Shown: positions 9,044 through 16,598 of the stretch, one piece after another
How positions within the stretch are numbered: the first letter of the stretch is position 1
Layout: the number at the start of each line of letters is the position of its first letter
DNA from: Streptomyces chromofuscus
GTDB lineage: Bacteria > Actinomycetota > Actinomycetes > Streptomycetales > Streptomycetaceae
Assembly (NCBI RefSeq): GCF_015160875.1
Contig: NZ_CP063374.1
Coordinates: forward strand, 2,914,001 to 2,978,000
DNA length: 64,000 nt
Direction of reading: 5' to 3'
Program-made: the position numbers and the translations under genes
The notes under the pieces: model-generated
Told to the model about the DNA's origin: nothing
The model's input: the letters and a program-made list of their open reading frames with translations, nothing else
Databases searched by the model: none

Positions 9044-9685
9044 CTGTGCGTCGGCGACAACGTGGTGCGCCGAGCGCAGGAGCTGCTGATCTCCCAAGGT
9101 GTGTTGGAAGGTCGCGCCGGTTCCGGCACCTACGTCGCCGAGCCACGGCAGCGCGTACGGGTGGTCCGGTCATCGGCGCGCGAGCAGCCCGACGGCTCCC
9201 CGTTCCGGGCGGACATGAAGGCCGTGGGCAGGCAGGGCGACTGGGAGAGCCGGACCGAGGCCAAGGTTCCGGCACCGGCCGAGATCGCCACGCGTCTCGG
9301 TATCGCCGAAGGTGAGCTGTGCGTGCGGACGGCGTACGAGTTCCTCGCCGACGGCAGGCCTGTGCAGCTGTCGACGAGCTGGGAGCCGTACGACCTCACC
9401 GCCGGCACACTCGTCGTCCTCCCTGAAGGAGGGCCGCACGCCGGGGCAGGGGTCGTGAACCGCATGGCGGAGATCGGCGTCACCGTCACCCACGCCGTGG
9501 AGCAGCCGGAGCCAAGGCAGGCGACCACCGAGGAGGCCTCACTCCTCGGCATCCAGAAGGGCGCGCTCGTCACACACATTCGGCGGACGTACTACAGCGA
9601 CGACGGGCGACCTGTAGAGACCGCGGACATCGTGGTACCCGCCGCGCTCTGCGAGATCGTCTACGAGATTCCGATCTCTCGATAG
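9044..9685 (+). pseudogene. 5'-truncated GntR-family regulator with UTRA domain
   Basis: The readable protein opens in the middle of a GntR winged helix (VVRRAQELLISQGVLEGRAG, then SGTYVAEP) and lacks about 45 N-terminal residues, including the first DNA-recognition helices. A complete UTRA effector domain follows (residues ~55-205: ELCVRTAYEFLADGRPVQLS; VTHIRRTYYSDDGRPVETAD). GTG 9062 could start a fragment, but it could not bind DNA normally. UTRA-type GntR proteins such as KorSA of pSAM2 control transfer genes on actinomycete integrative plasmids. The break lies just downstream of attL, consistent with deletion of the left end of the element. Confidence 0.8.
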
Positions 9686-10197
9686 CCGTCCGCGCGTGCC
9701 CCTTCCGTGCCCCTCGCGCGCCCGATCGAGCGGGGAACAACCACGACCCTGTACGCGGTCCCGTGGGGCACCAACACAGTCGGAAAGCGCGCACGTCCCC
9801 GGAGGCTTGGGAGGGGGGTGGTGTCGGAGCTTCACGAAGTCCCGGACCGACGTGGCTCGGGGACCTCTTCTGAGCCACCCCCCTTGGTCGCGCTCTCGCC
9901 GTACAGCGGTAGCAGACCGACCCAATGCTTCGTAGGGTACGGGCGAGCGCTGACAACACCGCTGCACCACAAGCGCACCAGATCGAGCGGGGAACAGCGG
10001 GGAACCACGGTGAAAACCATCGACGCCGAGGAGGCTGCAGCCCAGCGTCCGCCCAGGTAAACGCCCGAGTCAGCCCTAAATGACCGCAGCTTCCCAAGCT
10101 GAGTGCCCACTCGTCGCCCGGCGATAGCCAAGGGCACGGTGGACCTTGGCCCAGCTGGTCGGATCCGCCTCACAGCTCCTCGCTACGATCCCTGCCC
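9686..10197. other. Non-coding accessory DNA with duplicated blocks
   Basis: No supported gene. The segment contains one complete 52-base block also found at 11230-11281, a shorter piece of the same block near 9722-9744, and an AACACAGTCGGAAAG stretch resembling one near 10925. These look like relics of duplicated gene-cassette flanks. Confidence 0.6.
9964..10015 (+). repeat. 52-bp direct repeat, copy A
   Basis: It aligns without gaps to 11230-11281 with five mismatches, and starts GCACCACAAGCGCACCAGAT. It ends in CGGTGAAA, giving both copies a possible GTG start behind GGGGAA or GGGAA. Confidence 0.85.
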
Positions 10198-10749
10198 ATG
10201 GACAGCAAGGGCGGGGATCCCTCACATCAGCACACGGACTCCGGTACGGCCGTGGAGTTCGTCTACAGGCCAACGGCAGCGGACTTCGAAGAGGCGCTCC
10301 GTGCGCGAGCCCGTCGATCACCGTCGGGGCGGGCCCAGGCACTCATGGCGCCGCTCGTGGCAGCCATCGCTGTGAGCGTCTTCTCGGTTCTCCAGGATGC
10401 CCCACTGCCCGTGTGGATCATCTCGCTGGTGCTCACCGTGCCAATCGCGTTCTGGGCCACTGTGCGAGGGCTGCGCACCATGGCCCGCCGCCTGTTCAGC
10501 ATCGTGGATCCGTACGGGCAGTGCCGCATGGTGGCCGACGACCGCGGCGCGGTCAGCACCGGCGAGCGGGTGTCCTTCACCGTGGAGTGGACGGTGTTCC
10601 GGGAGTATCTGGAGACGCCCGGGCTCTTCGTACTGCTGGGTGGCGACCGCGCGGCCGGCGTCGCGGTACTGCCCAAGCGGGGCGCCCAGGACCCTGCGGA
10701 CGTTGACCGGCTCCGGGCGATCCTGGACCGGAACCTGAAGCGGCTCTAG
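10198..10749 (+). CDS. YcxB-like membrane protein
   Basis: A 183-residue protein with an N-terminal soluble stretch (FVYRPTAADFEEALRAR), two membrane helices at about residues 48-85 (LMAPLVAAIAVSVFSVL; PLPVWIISLVLTVPIAFWA) and a C-terminal YcxB-type beta domain (GAVSTGERVSFTVEWTVFRE; GLFVLLGG; VAVLPKRG). The layout of two helices followed by a short PH-like strand-rich domain is the YcxB family pattern; its function is unknown. The ATG at 10198 follows a weak ribosome-binding site. It is a lone cargo gene in the integrated remnant. I am sure it is coding but not of any role. Confidence 0.75.
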   Translation: MDSKGGDPSHQHTDSGTAVEFVYRPTAADFEEALRARARRSPSGRAQALMAPLVAAIAVSVFSVLQDAPLPVWIISLVLTVPIAFWATVRGLRTMARRLFSIVDPYGQCRMVADDRGAVSTGERVSFTVEWTVFREYLETPGLFVLLGGDRAAGVAVLPKRGAQDPADVDRLRAILDRNLKRL

Positions 10750-10969
10750 ACGAAGGTCTGTGAGCCCGCACGGGAGGTACCTCCTGCTGGGGACCGTCTC
10801 AGTTTCCGTCTCATTCAGCTGCGTTCACAGCCGTTCAACAGAGATCACGAGGCCGACTCACGTTGGCGGTCAGCCTTGGATGAACCCAGATGAACGCCCC
10901 AGCACACAGCGCACCACACCGCCAACACAGTTGGAAAGAGTGCGTCCCCGCTGGGATACCGTGAAAGTC

Positions 10970-11251
10970 ATGCCAGTCAAACGAGTCTGTCCGCGCTGCG
11001 GGCAGGACTGGGTGCACCCGTACCGCTTCAAGGCCGATGGGGCACCCTTCTCGCTGTGCACCGAGTGCGACTCGTTGTGGTGGCCGGGCGAAGCGGTTGA
11101 GGTGGCTCACGCGAGGTTCCTCGATGATGTCGTCGCGGAACGCCTCGGCGTGGAGGGAAACCCGTGGGGCGATCTGCTCTGGGCCGACGTCATTGAGCCG
11201 GCTCCAGACGACAGTGCAGTGGACCCGCCGCACCACAAGCGCACCAGATAG
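10970..11251 (+). CDS. Small zinc-ribbon-like protein of unknown function
   Basis: A 93-residue protein from ATG 10970 with two CxxC knuckles, CPRCG and CTEC, 22 residues apart, typical of a single zinc ribbon. The rest is acidic (EVAHARFLDDVVAERLGVEG). The C-terminal PPHHKRTR is encoded by the 52-bp repeat, so the natural end may have been altered by recombination. No known family is recognised. It is cargo in the integrated remnant. Confidence 0.6.
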   Translation: MPVKRVCPRCGQDWVHPYRFKADGAPFSLCTECDSLWWPGEAVEVAHARFLDDVVAERLGVEGNPWGDLLWADVIEPAPDDSAVDPPHHKRTR

Positions 11252-11281
11252 AGCGGGGAGTAGCCGGGAATCACGGTGAAA
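11230..11281 (+). repeat. 52-bp direct repeat, copy B
   Basis: Second copy of the block at 9964-10015. Here it overlaps the 3' end of the zinc-ribbon gene and again ends at a possible GTG start (VKSAAPDDATPATFAQ), whose frame runs into sequence without family features. Confidence 0.85.
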
Positions 11282-11684
11282 TCCGCCGCGCCCGACGACG
11301 CCACGCCCGCGACGTTCGCCCAGGTCATTGCCCGAACCGGCCGCAAACGCAGGCAGCTTCCCAGGCTGAGGGTTCAGGAAGCGTCGTCACGGGCTGGCCG
11401 TCCTGGCGTGCTGTGGTCGACGCCAGCGGCAGTCTGGCTGAGGCGGTGGGGTGCAGCGAGGCATACGCGTGTGTGGTCGGTCGACGCGCCCGCCATCGTG
11501 ACTGACTGTCGTCGGCTGAGCTTCAGACGGGTCATATCGAAGTGCCGGCCGTCAGCGGAGTGCGCCGAGGCTGGGCCGTCCTTGGACCGTCCGAGGCCGC
11601 TCGGCAGTGGTCAATGACGACAAACGACGATCACCAAGCGCACGAGCCCACCGTTCCTGACCAGCGAAGACTCAGCTCACAAAG
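11282..11684. other. Gene-poor stretch before the IS3 element
   Basis: About 400 bases with no supported gene. A GTG at 11276 opens a short protein-like segment (about 30 residues) that soon loses coding character, probably a gene fragment. Confidence 0.5.
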
Positions 11685-11734
11685 TGAACCGCCCCGGTTC
11701 GAATAGAGACTCGATTTCATGAAAGGATCGAGTC

Positions 11735-12061
11735 ATGGCACGACCTTCCCGTTACCCGCTTGAGCTCCGCCGCCGTGCGGTGCGCATGGTCGCCGAGGTG
11801 CGCGACGACTACCCGAACGAGACGGCCGCCTTGCAAGCGGTGACGGAGAAGCTCGGCATCGGCTCCCGCGAAACGCTGCGGAACTGGGTGAAGCAACACG
11901 AGATCGACGCGGGCCAGCGCCCGGGGACGACGACGGAGGAATCTGCCCAGCTCAAGGCGCTGAAGAAGGAGAACGCCGAACTCAAGCGGGCCAACGAGAT
12001 CCTCAAGGCCGCGGCAAGTTTCTTCGCGGCCGAGCTCGACCGGCCACACACGCGCTCGTAG
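11735..12061 (+). CDS. IS3-family transposase OrfA
   Basis: A 108-residue HTH_Tnp_1 protein: MARPSRYPLELRRRAVRMVA, recognition helix SRETLRNWVKQHEID, then a leucine-zipper-like coiled coil (LKALKKENAELKRANEILKA) for multimerisation, ending in AASFFAAELDRP. Length and order are those of intact IS3 OrfA. OrfB would normally be joined to it by a -1 frameshift near its end. It appears intact. Confidence 0.93.
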   Translation: MARPSRYPLELRRRAVRMVAEVRDDYPNETAALQAVTEKLGIGSRETLRNWVKQHEIDAGQRPGTTTEESAQLKALKKENAELKRANEILKAAASFFAAELDRPHTRS

Positions 12062-12985
12062 CGTTCATCGACGAGCACCGGGACCGCTTCGGCGGTGTCG
12101 AGCCGATCTGCAGGACGCTCACCGAGTACGACTGCAAGATCGCCCCTTCCACCTACTATGCCCACAAGAAACGACTGGCCGCCCCATCCGCACGATCGGT
12201 GCGGGACGCTCAGCTCAAGGAGCTGATCAGCCAGGTCCACACCGCCAACTACCGTGTCTGGGGCGAGAAAGGTCTGGCGTGAGCTGAACCGGCAGGGACG
12301 CGTCGTGGCCCGGTGCACCGTCGAACGCCTGATGCGTGAGATGGGCATCCAGGGGGCGGTCCGCGGCAAGCGTGTGATCACCACGCTTCCCGGCGGGCAG
12401 GTCGAACGAGCTCCCGACCGTCTCGACCGCGACTTCGTCGCCGCCGCCCCCAACCGCTGCTGGGTGGCGGACTTCACCCACGTGAAGACCTGGTCGGCGA
12501 CCGTCTACGTCGCGTTCGTCGTAGACACCTTCTCCCGCCGGATCGTCGGCTGGTCGGCGGCCACCGTCAAGGAGACCGTCTTCGTCCTGGACGCCCTGGA
12601 GATGGCGATCTGGCAACGCGACCGCGAGCAACGACCCAGCCGACCAGGCGAGTTGATCCATCACTCGGATGCAGGGTCGCAGTACACGTCGTTCAGGCTC
12701 GCCGAGCATCTGGACGCCGCCGGCATAGCCGCGTCCATCGGCTCGGTCGGCGACGCCTACGACAACGCCCTGATGGAATCGGCGATCGGCCTGTATAAAA
12801 CCGAGTTGATCAAGCCCCAGCGGCCCTGGAAGACACTTTCCCAGGTCGAGCTGGCCACCGCCGAATGGGTCGACTGGTACAACCACCGCCGACTCCACGG
12901 TGAGATAGGCCATATCCCGCCCGTCGAGTACGAAGCCAACTACTACACGGAACTCACGAAACCCCAGGTCACAACCACAATCTGA
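12055..12985 (+). pseudogene. IS3-family transposase OrfB, frameshifted
   Basis: The first part reads LVAFIDEHRDRFGGVEPICR to NYRVWGEKGLA and stops at 12279-12282. The protein then continues in another frame as GARKVWRELNRQ to the end. The family expects NYxVxGARKVW without interruption, so one or two bases were lost or gained near 12258-12266. Beyond the lesion the rve catalytic core is intact: WVADFTHVKTW (first Asp), HHSDAGSQYTS (second Asp), DNALMESAIGLYKTELI (Glu). The element therefore cannot make a normal OrfAB transposase. Confidence 0.85.
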
Positions 12986-13019
12986 GATCTCTACCGAACC
13001 CGGGGCGGTTCAGAGATAC

Positions 13020-13103
13020 GGCTTCTAACTGCGTGACAACGCTGACGAACAGCGGCGGACGAGCGCGAACGCCTGCGGACCATCAGCACAGGGTGAGAGG
13101 TGG
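13020..13103 (+). repeat. Direct-repeat block C1
   Basis: The stretch with CTAACTGCGTGACAAC and, about 45 bases on, GCGGACCATCAGCACAGG recurs at 13640-13722. The two copies flank the small gene at 13320. Confidence 0.7.
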
Positions 13104-13109
13104 AGCCGC

Positions 13110-13160
13110 CCAAGGCTCAGCCCCACCCAAGTTGCTTCGGGACGAAGAGGTCGCGTGCCA
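13110..13160 (+). repeat. Direct-repeat block D1
   Basis: It resembles 15685-15737 over about 50 bases, sharing AGTTGCTTCGGGA and GAAGAGGTCGCGT. Each copy lies 130-160 bases ahead of a small hypothetical gene. Confidence 0.75.
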
Positions 13161-13319
13161 CAGTCGTGCCAGATGCAGGGGTCAGCCACGGTCAACAGTG
13201 GGGACGAGCGGGGGCATCCGTGCCCGCTAGCTCAACCCAAGAAGCCGCAGGTCACCGGCTGAGCGCCCCCGCCTCTCTCCTAAAGCGGTGGTGCAGATGG
13301 CTGGTGAGACCATCTGGGA

Positions 13320-13604
13320 GTGACACACGCTCAACTGCCCGCGCAGTGGACCCTTCAGCGGATCCGTGACGTGTCCGGGGATCAAGAGGCTGTCGTCCTG
13401 GACACCGAACGGACGGTGAACTGGGTGGCTGGCCCCGGAGCCCACGAGGCCCTGCGCCCAGAGATCGTTCTTGGGTTCCACGGTCTGTGCCTCGTGAAGC
13501 CCGTCGATGACGACGACTGGTACATGGGCAGCCTGTACGACGACGGCAGCATCGACTGTTGGGCCGCATACGGTGACCTGTACGAGGCACTACGCGGCCT
13601 CTAG
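13320..13604 (+). CDS. Small hypothetical protein
   Basis: A 94-residue acidic protein from GTG 13320: it contains WTLQRIRDVSGDQEAVVLDT, LGFHGLCLVKPVDDDDWYMG and SLYDDGSIDCWAAYGDLYEA. The regular strand-turn pattern and aromatic residues look like a real folded domain, possibly an immunity or regulatory protein of a cassette, but I recognise no family. It has no membrane segment or signal peptide. The ribosome-binding site is weak (CTGGGAG). It sits between repeat blocks C1/D1 and C2, suggesting it was mobilised or duplicated as a unit. Confidence 0.55.
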   Translation: MTHAQLPAQWTLQRIRDVSGDQEAVVLDTERTVNWVAGPGAHEALRPEIVLGFHGLCLVKPVDDDDWYMGSLYDDGSIDCWAAYGDLYEALRGL

Positions 13605-13639
13605 AACTTGCGCCACGGCCCCGGACGCGAGGCGCCCTG

Positions 13640-13722
13640 AGTGTCTAACTGCGTGACAACCACGACGCACAACCGCGAACAACCACGGACGTCAGCGGAC
13701 CATCAGCGCAGGTGACAGGCAC
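13640..13722 (+). repeat. Direct-repeat block C2
   Basis: Second copy of block C1, diverged in the middle but with the same order of conserved segments (CTAACTGCGTGACAAC, then GCGGACCATCAGCGCAGG). Confidence 0.7.
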
Positions 13723-13779
13723 GGCAAGCCCTAGATGATCTATTCCAAGGGGTCAGTGATCCCTACCTTGTTGATCGGG

Positions 13780-13950
13780 ATGAGCGAGCCATTCGTAGGG
13801 TTGGCTCACCCAGGGGTGTCGGGTGTGGCTTTCAGTGGTCTGCCGTCCGTGGCTTCCTACGATTCGCCGCCCGACACCCCCGACGACTCGGCTGCTGATT
13901 AGGAATTGCATCCGATCGCTGAGTAGGGACTCGCCAGCGAGGTCGTCTGT
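13780..13950 (+). ncRNA. Predicted IS110 bridge RNA (left-end non-coding region)
   Basis: Three hairpins precede the transposase. A 5' stem-loop pairs GAGCCA (13786-13791) with TGGCTC (13802-13807). A first large loop is closed by an 11-bp perfect stem (13813-13823 with 13870-13880). Inside it, TCAGTG (13832-13837) equals the left target flank 13753-13758, and CTACGATTC (13857-13865) is complementary to the right junction 15187-15195. A second loop, closed by bulged pairing of 13882-13895 with 13933-13947, holds GATTAGGAAT (13897-13906), identical to the element's right end 15181-15190, and GTAGGGA (13923-13929), complementary to its left end 13760-13766. This is the target-loop/donor-loop order known for IS621. 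RNA ends are estimated. Confidence 0.8.
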
Positions 13951-13983
13951 GGTGCAGGTAAGCAAGCGACCCGTGGAGAGCGC

Positions 13984-15174
13984 GTGACAGCGATTTGGGC
14001 CGGCATCGATGCCGGCCGGACCCATCACCACTGCGTGGTGATCGACGACACTGGCAAGCGGCTGCTGTCGCGGCGAGTGGCCAACGACGAGACGGAGTTG
14101 CTGAAGCTCCTGGCCGACGTCCTAGCCCTGGGCGATGAGGTCACCTGGGGCATCGACCTGGCTGATGGCGGCGCCGCCCTGCTGATCGATCTGCTGCTCA
14201 ACCACGGACAGCACACGCTCTATATCCCCGGCCGGGCCGTCAGCCGCGCCTCCGAGGGCTACTGGGGCGAAGGCAAGACCGACGCCAAGGACGCCGCGAT
14301 CATCGCCGACCAGGCCCGGATCCGCCGGGACCTGCAACCCGTGCGGCCCGGTGACGAACTGGTCGCCGAGATCAAGGTCCACACTGGCCATCGCCGCGAC
14401 CTCACAGACGACCGCACCCGCGTGATCAACCGGCTCCACAACCACCTCACCAGCATCTTTCCCGCTCTGGATCGGGCTCTGGACCTAACGAATGCCGGCC
14501 CGCTGATCCTGCTGACCGGCTACCAGACCCCAGCCGCCATCCGCAGGACCGGGGCCCGGAGGCTGGAGACCTGGCTGCGCAACAGGAAAGTCCGCAGTGC
14601 TGCCGAGCTTGCCGAGAAAGCCCTGGCAGCCGCCGAGAGCCAACACACCAGCGTGACCGGGGAGAAGCCGACGGCCCAGCTCGTGCACACGCTCGCCAAG
14701 GAGGTGATGCGCCTCAACGAGCAGATCGCCGAAATCGACAAGCTCATCGAGGCGCGGTTTCGCGAGCACAAGCACGCCAAGGTGATCGTGAGCATGCCCG
14801 GCATCGGGCCCCTGCTCGGCGCTGAGTTCCTCGCCGCCACCGGCGGCGACATGATGGCTTTCGAGAGCCCGGACCGCCTCGCCGGGTTCGCCGGCGTCGC
14901 CCCGGCTCCGCGCGACTCGGGCAAGATCAGTGGCAATCTGCACCGGCCCAGGCGTTACAGTCGGCGGCTCCAGCGCGTCTTCTACACCTCCGCGCTGATT
15001 AGCATCCGCTGCTGTGACGAGTCCCGCCGCTTCTACGACCGCAAACGCGCCGAAGGCAAGCGGCACACCCAAGCCGTCCTCGCCCTTGCCCGCCGCCGGG
15101 TCAACGTCCTGTGGGCCCTGTTGCGCGACGGACGGTGCTACGAACCCATACCCCCCGTCACGAACGCTGCTTGA
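13984..15174 (+). CDS. IS110-family transposase (bridge-RNA-guided recombinase)
   Basis: This 396-residue protein starts at GTG 13984 behind GGAGAG. The N-terminal RuvC-like DEDD domain shows Asp9 (AGIDAGRTHH), Asp58 (WGIDLADGG, where many members have Glu), and Asp100 and Asp103 (GKTDAKDAAIIADQAR). A coiled-coil linker lies at ~205-260. The C-terminal Transposase_20 domain has MPGIGPLLGAEFLAAT and a serine motif APAPRDSGKISGN (Ser312 or Ser316), the probable nucleophile. The spacing 9/58/100/103 matches IS621 (11/60/102/105) shifted by two. No stop or frameshift is present, so it may be active; with the RNA encoded upstream it would carry out programmable recombination. Confidence 0.93.
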   Translation: MTAIWAGIDAGRTHHHCVVIDDTGKRLLSRRVANDETELLKLLADVLALGDEVTWGIDLADGGAALLIDLLLNHGQHTLYIPGRAVSRASEGYWGEGKTDAKDAAIIADQARIRRDLQPVRPGDELVAEIKVHTGHRRDLTDDRTRVINRLHNHLTSIFPALDRALDLTNAGPLILLTGYQTPAAIRRTGARRLETWLRNRKVRSAAELAEKALAAAESQHTSVTGEKPTAQLVHTLAKEVMRLNEQIAEIDKLIEARFREHKHAKVIVSMPGIGPLLGAEFLAATGGDMMAFESPDRLAGFAGVAPAPRDSGKISGNLHRPRRYSRRLQRVFYTSALISIRCCDESRRFYDRKRAEGKRHTQAVLALARRRVNVLWALLRDGRCYEPIPPVTNAA

Positions 15175-15182
15175 CAAAGAGA

Positions 15183-15684
15183 TTAGGAATCGTAGACGGT
15201 CAATGCCCGCGTGACGGGCTGGCCGGTGTGATCGTTGTGCCAGATCGCGGCGGTCAGCACGAGGATGCGCTGCATGACACGGGCGATCACGCCGCCCGGT
15301 GTGCGACCACGGTGCTGTTCGAGGTTGAGCTGGCCCTTGAAGGTCTCGTTGACCGACTCGATGACCTGCCGCAACGGCTTGAACAGCGGGGCGCCAGGCC
15401 GTTCCAGCTCGCCCTTGCGGGCCGGCCGCAGCAGCCGGACGTCCTGCTCGGCCAACTGGTGCTCGAAGTCGCGGCCGAAGTAGTTCTTGTCGCCGATCAG
15501 CGTCTGTCCGGGCCGTGCGGCGATCAGGTCCGGTTCGGCGGCGAGCAGGTCCAGCAGGGTCTCGCGTTCGTCGGCCTTGGCCCCTGTCAGGGCGAAGGCG
15601 ATCGGCAGGCCCTGCAGAGTGCACACCAGGTGCAGGCGCAGGCCCCAGAAGAAGCGGCTGTGGCTGGCGCAGAATCACGCCAGG
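15183..15684 (-). pseudogene. IS982-like DDE transposase, 5'-truncated, 3' end replaced by IS110
   Basis: On the minus strand the open part reads ASHSRFFWGLRLHLVCTLQG, then FALTGAKADERETLLDLLA, QTLIGDKNYFGRDFE, KPLRQVIESVNETFKGQLNL and MQRILVLTAAIWHNDHTGQP. This is the C-terminal half of a DDE transposase of the IS982 kind, including the Asp and Glu catalytic regions. About 150 N-terminal residues are missing; homology ends where repeat block D2 begins. The last codons were cut by IS110. The present frame ends YDS-stop using IS110 sequence, whereas the reconstructed empty site would end YDH-stop. Confidence 0.8.
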
Positions 15685-15737
15685 CCAAGGCAGAGCCCCC
15701 CGCCCGAGTTGCTTCGGGAAGAAGAGGTCGCGTACCA
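15685..15737 (+). repeat. Direct-repeat block D2
   Basis: Second copy of the block at 13110-13160. It forms the truncation point of the IS982-like gene and precedes the small gene at 15871. Confidence 0.75.
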
Positions 15738-15870
15738 TTGCCGTTGCCGACGGGGCGCTCAACCACGCTTCACCGCAGTCGAGATACGCCGGCGACCTGC
15801 GCACCATGGTTACCCCACACTGCTGTCACAGCGGGCCGCGTATCCCTGCCTTCCCCCTAGACTCCCTGCA

Positions 15871-16272
15871 GTGGCATATGAGCTGAACTTCCTACTTACC
15901 CGACTCGTCGGCTTCCGACTGTACTCGGTGCAATTCGTCTTGGACTATGTCCAACTACGGTTCGACGGCCCGACCGACGACATGCCCGTGCTCACATGCG
16001 ACGTACTGCCCACGGTCAAATTGTCGGGACAACGGTTCTCACCGACGGAGGCCGGCTGGACCGACGCGCTACGAGGACTCATCTCTCAGATTGTGACCGC
16101 CACTCACGAGGAGACCGGCATTGGGGTCGCGGTCGACTTCGTGACCGGCTCCATCGAGCTGCACCCCGCCGAGAGCGAACTCGTCGGTCCAGAGATCGCG
16201 ACGCTCAACGGTTTCGTTGATCACTCCTGGATGACCTGGCGACCCGGCGAAGACGCCTTTAAAGACCTGTAG
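15871..16272 (+). CDS. Hypothetical protein of the integrated remnant
   Basis: A 133-residue protein from GTG 15871 (VAYELNFLLTRLVGFRLYSV). It has alternating strands (LDYVQLRFDG; PVLTCDVLPTVKLSG; VAVDFVTGSIELHP) and ends DHSWMTWRPGEDAFKDL. No signal peptide or membrane segment is seen. Small Streptomyces island proteins of this length with a W-x-x-W-R-P-G-E-x-x-F tail occur, but I cannot name the family. Its GC content is somewhat lower than the flanking core genome, in line with transfer. The start follows a CTCCCTGCA stretch without a good ribosome-binding site, so the exact start is uncertain. Confidence 0.6.
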   Translation: MAYELNFLLTRLVGFRLYSVQFVLDYVQLRFDGPTDDMPVLTCDVLPTVKLSGQRFSPTEAGWTDALRGLISQIVTATHEETGIGVAVDFVTGSIELHPAESELVGPEIATLNGFVDHSWMTWRPGEDAFKDL

Positions 16273-16407
16273 CCGCACGTACCGCAGCCCGCACGCCCAG
16301 CAGCGACAGTGTCGAATGCGTGTCGAAGTTGGCAGGCAAGGCACGGTCAAGCAGCACGTAGGGCCAGGTCAGCGGCAACCATGCAACGAATAGACAGCGC
16401 GCCTTCC

Positions 16408-16466
16408 AAGCGCTTGGCCGCAGGTTCGAGTCCTGCCGGGGGCGCCAGTCTCCGCCCTCCCTCCGG
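16408..16466 (+). repeat. attR-type half of 59-bp direct repeat
   Basis: Identical to 8898-8956 in tRNA-Arg. Immediately upstream the copy reads CTTCC where the tRNA has CTTCT, i.e. one anticodon-loop base differs. A terminator stem GCCCTCC/GGAGGGC and TTTT follow (16454-16475). The copy has no tRNA 5' half and is not functional. Confidence 0.9.
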
Positions 16467-16516
16467 AGGGCTTTTGCTGTTCGGGCAGGCCATCGGAATC
16501 AGAGCGCGGAGGTTCG

Positions 16517-16577
16517 GTGATCCTCAGCACCCCCGGGGTGATCCTCAGCACCTCTGGAATGATCTTTGGCACCCCTG
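16517..16577. repeat. Degenerate 20-bp tandem repeat
   Basis: About three units of the form TGATCCTCAGCACCCCCGGG lie just outside attR. They diverge from copy to copy and do not encode a supported protein. Confidence 0.6.
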
Positions 16578-16598
16578 GCCCGTCCAGTGTCTCCCGCG

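Larger units (their letters stand above)
11685..13012 (+). mobile_element. IS3-family insertion sequence, defective
   Basis: It is bounded by imperfect inverted repeats of about 27 bases: the left end starts TGAACCGCCCCGGTTCG and the right end is GAACCCGGGGCGGTTCA. Length is 1328 bp, normal for the family. It contains orfA and a frameshifted orfB. The flanking triplets (AAG and GAG) are not identical, so no clean target duplication is visible. Confidence 0.9.
13759..15190 (+). mobile_element. IS110-family insertion sequence with resolvable ends
   Basis: Both junctions contain the dinucleotide AT (13759-13760 and 15189-15190), taken as the recombination core. The element is about 1.43 kb: a 225-base non-coding left end, the transposase, and a 15-base right end. 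There are no inverted repeats, as expected for IS110. Joining the flanks across the core restores TCAGTG-AT-CGTAG, which is the 3' end of the IS982-like gene on the minus strand. The limits come from guide matching, not from an empty-site comparison. Confidence 0.78.
8898..16466. mobile_element. Degenerate integrative element (AICE-like) in tRNA-Arg
   Basis: The segment lies between two 59-bp identical repeats derived from the tRNA 3' half. It interrupts an otherwise conserved Streptomyces gene order and has mosaic content: a truncated GntR/UTRA regulator of the KorSA kind next to attL, orphan small genes, three insertion-sequence relics and several internal duplications. No integrase, excisionase, replication or TraB-like gene is present, so it is a non-mobile remnant. 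The AICE label is inferred from the tRNA target and the regulator type; a non-conjugative genomic island is the alternative. Confidence 0.8.

Noticed and set aside
11680..13020. A target-site duplication for the IS3 element
   Set aside because: The flanking triplets AAG and GAG do not match; no longer match is present.
16399..16440. A second tRNA gene at attR
   Set aside because: Only the 3' half is present; acceptor 5' strand and D arm are missing.
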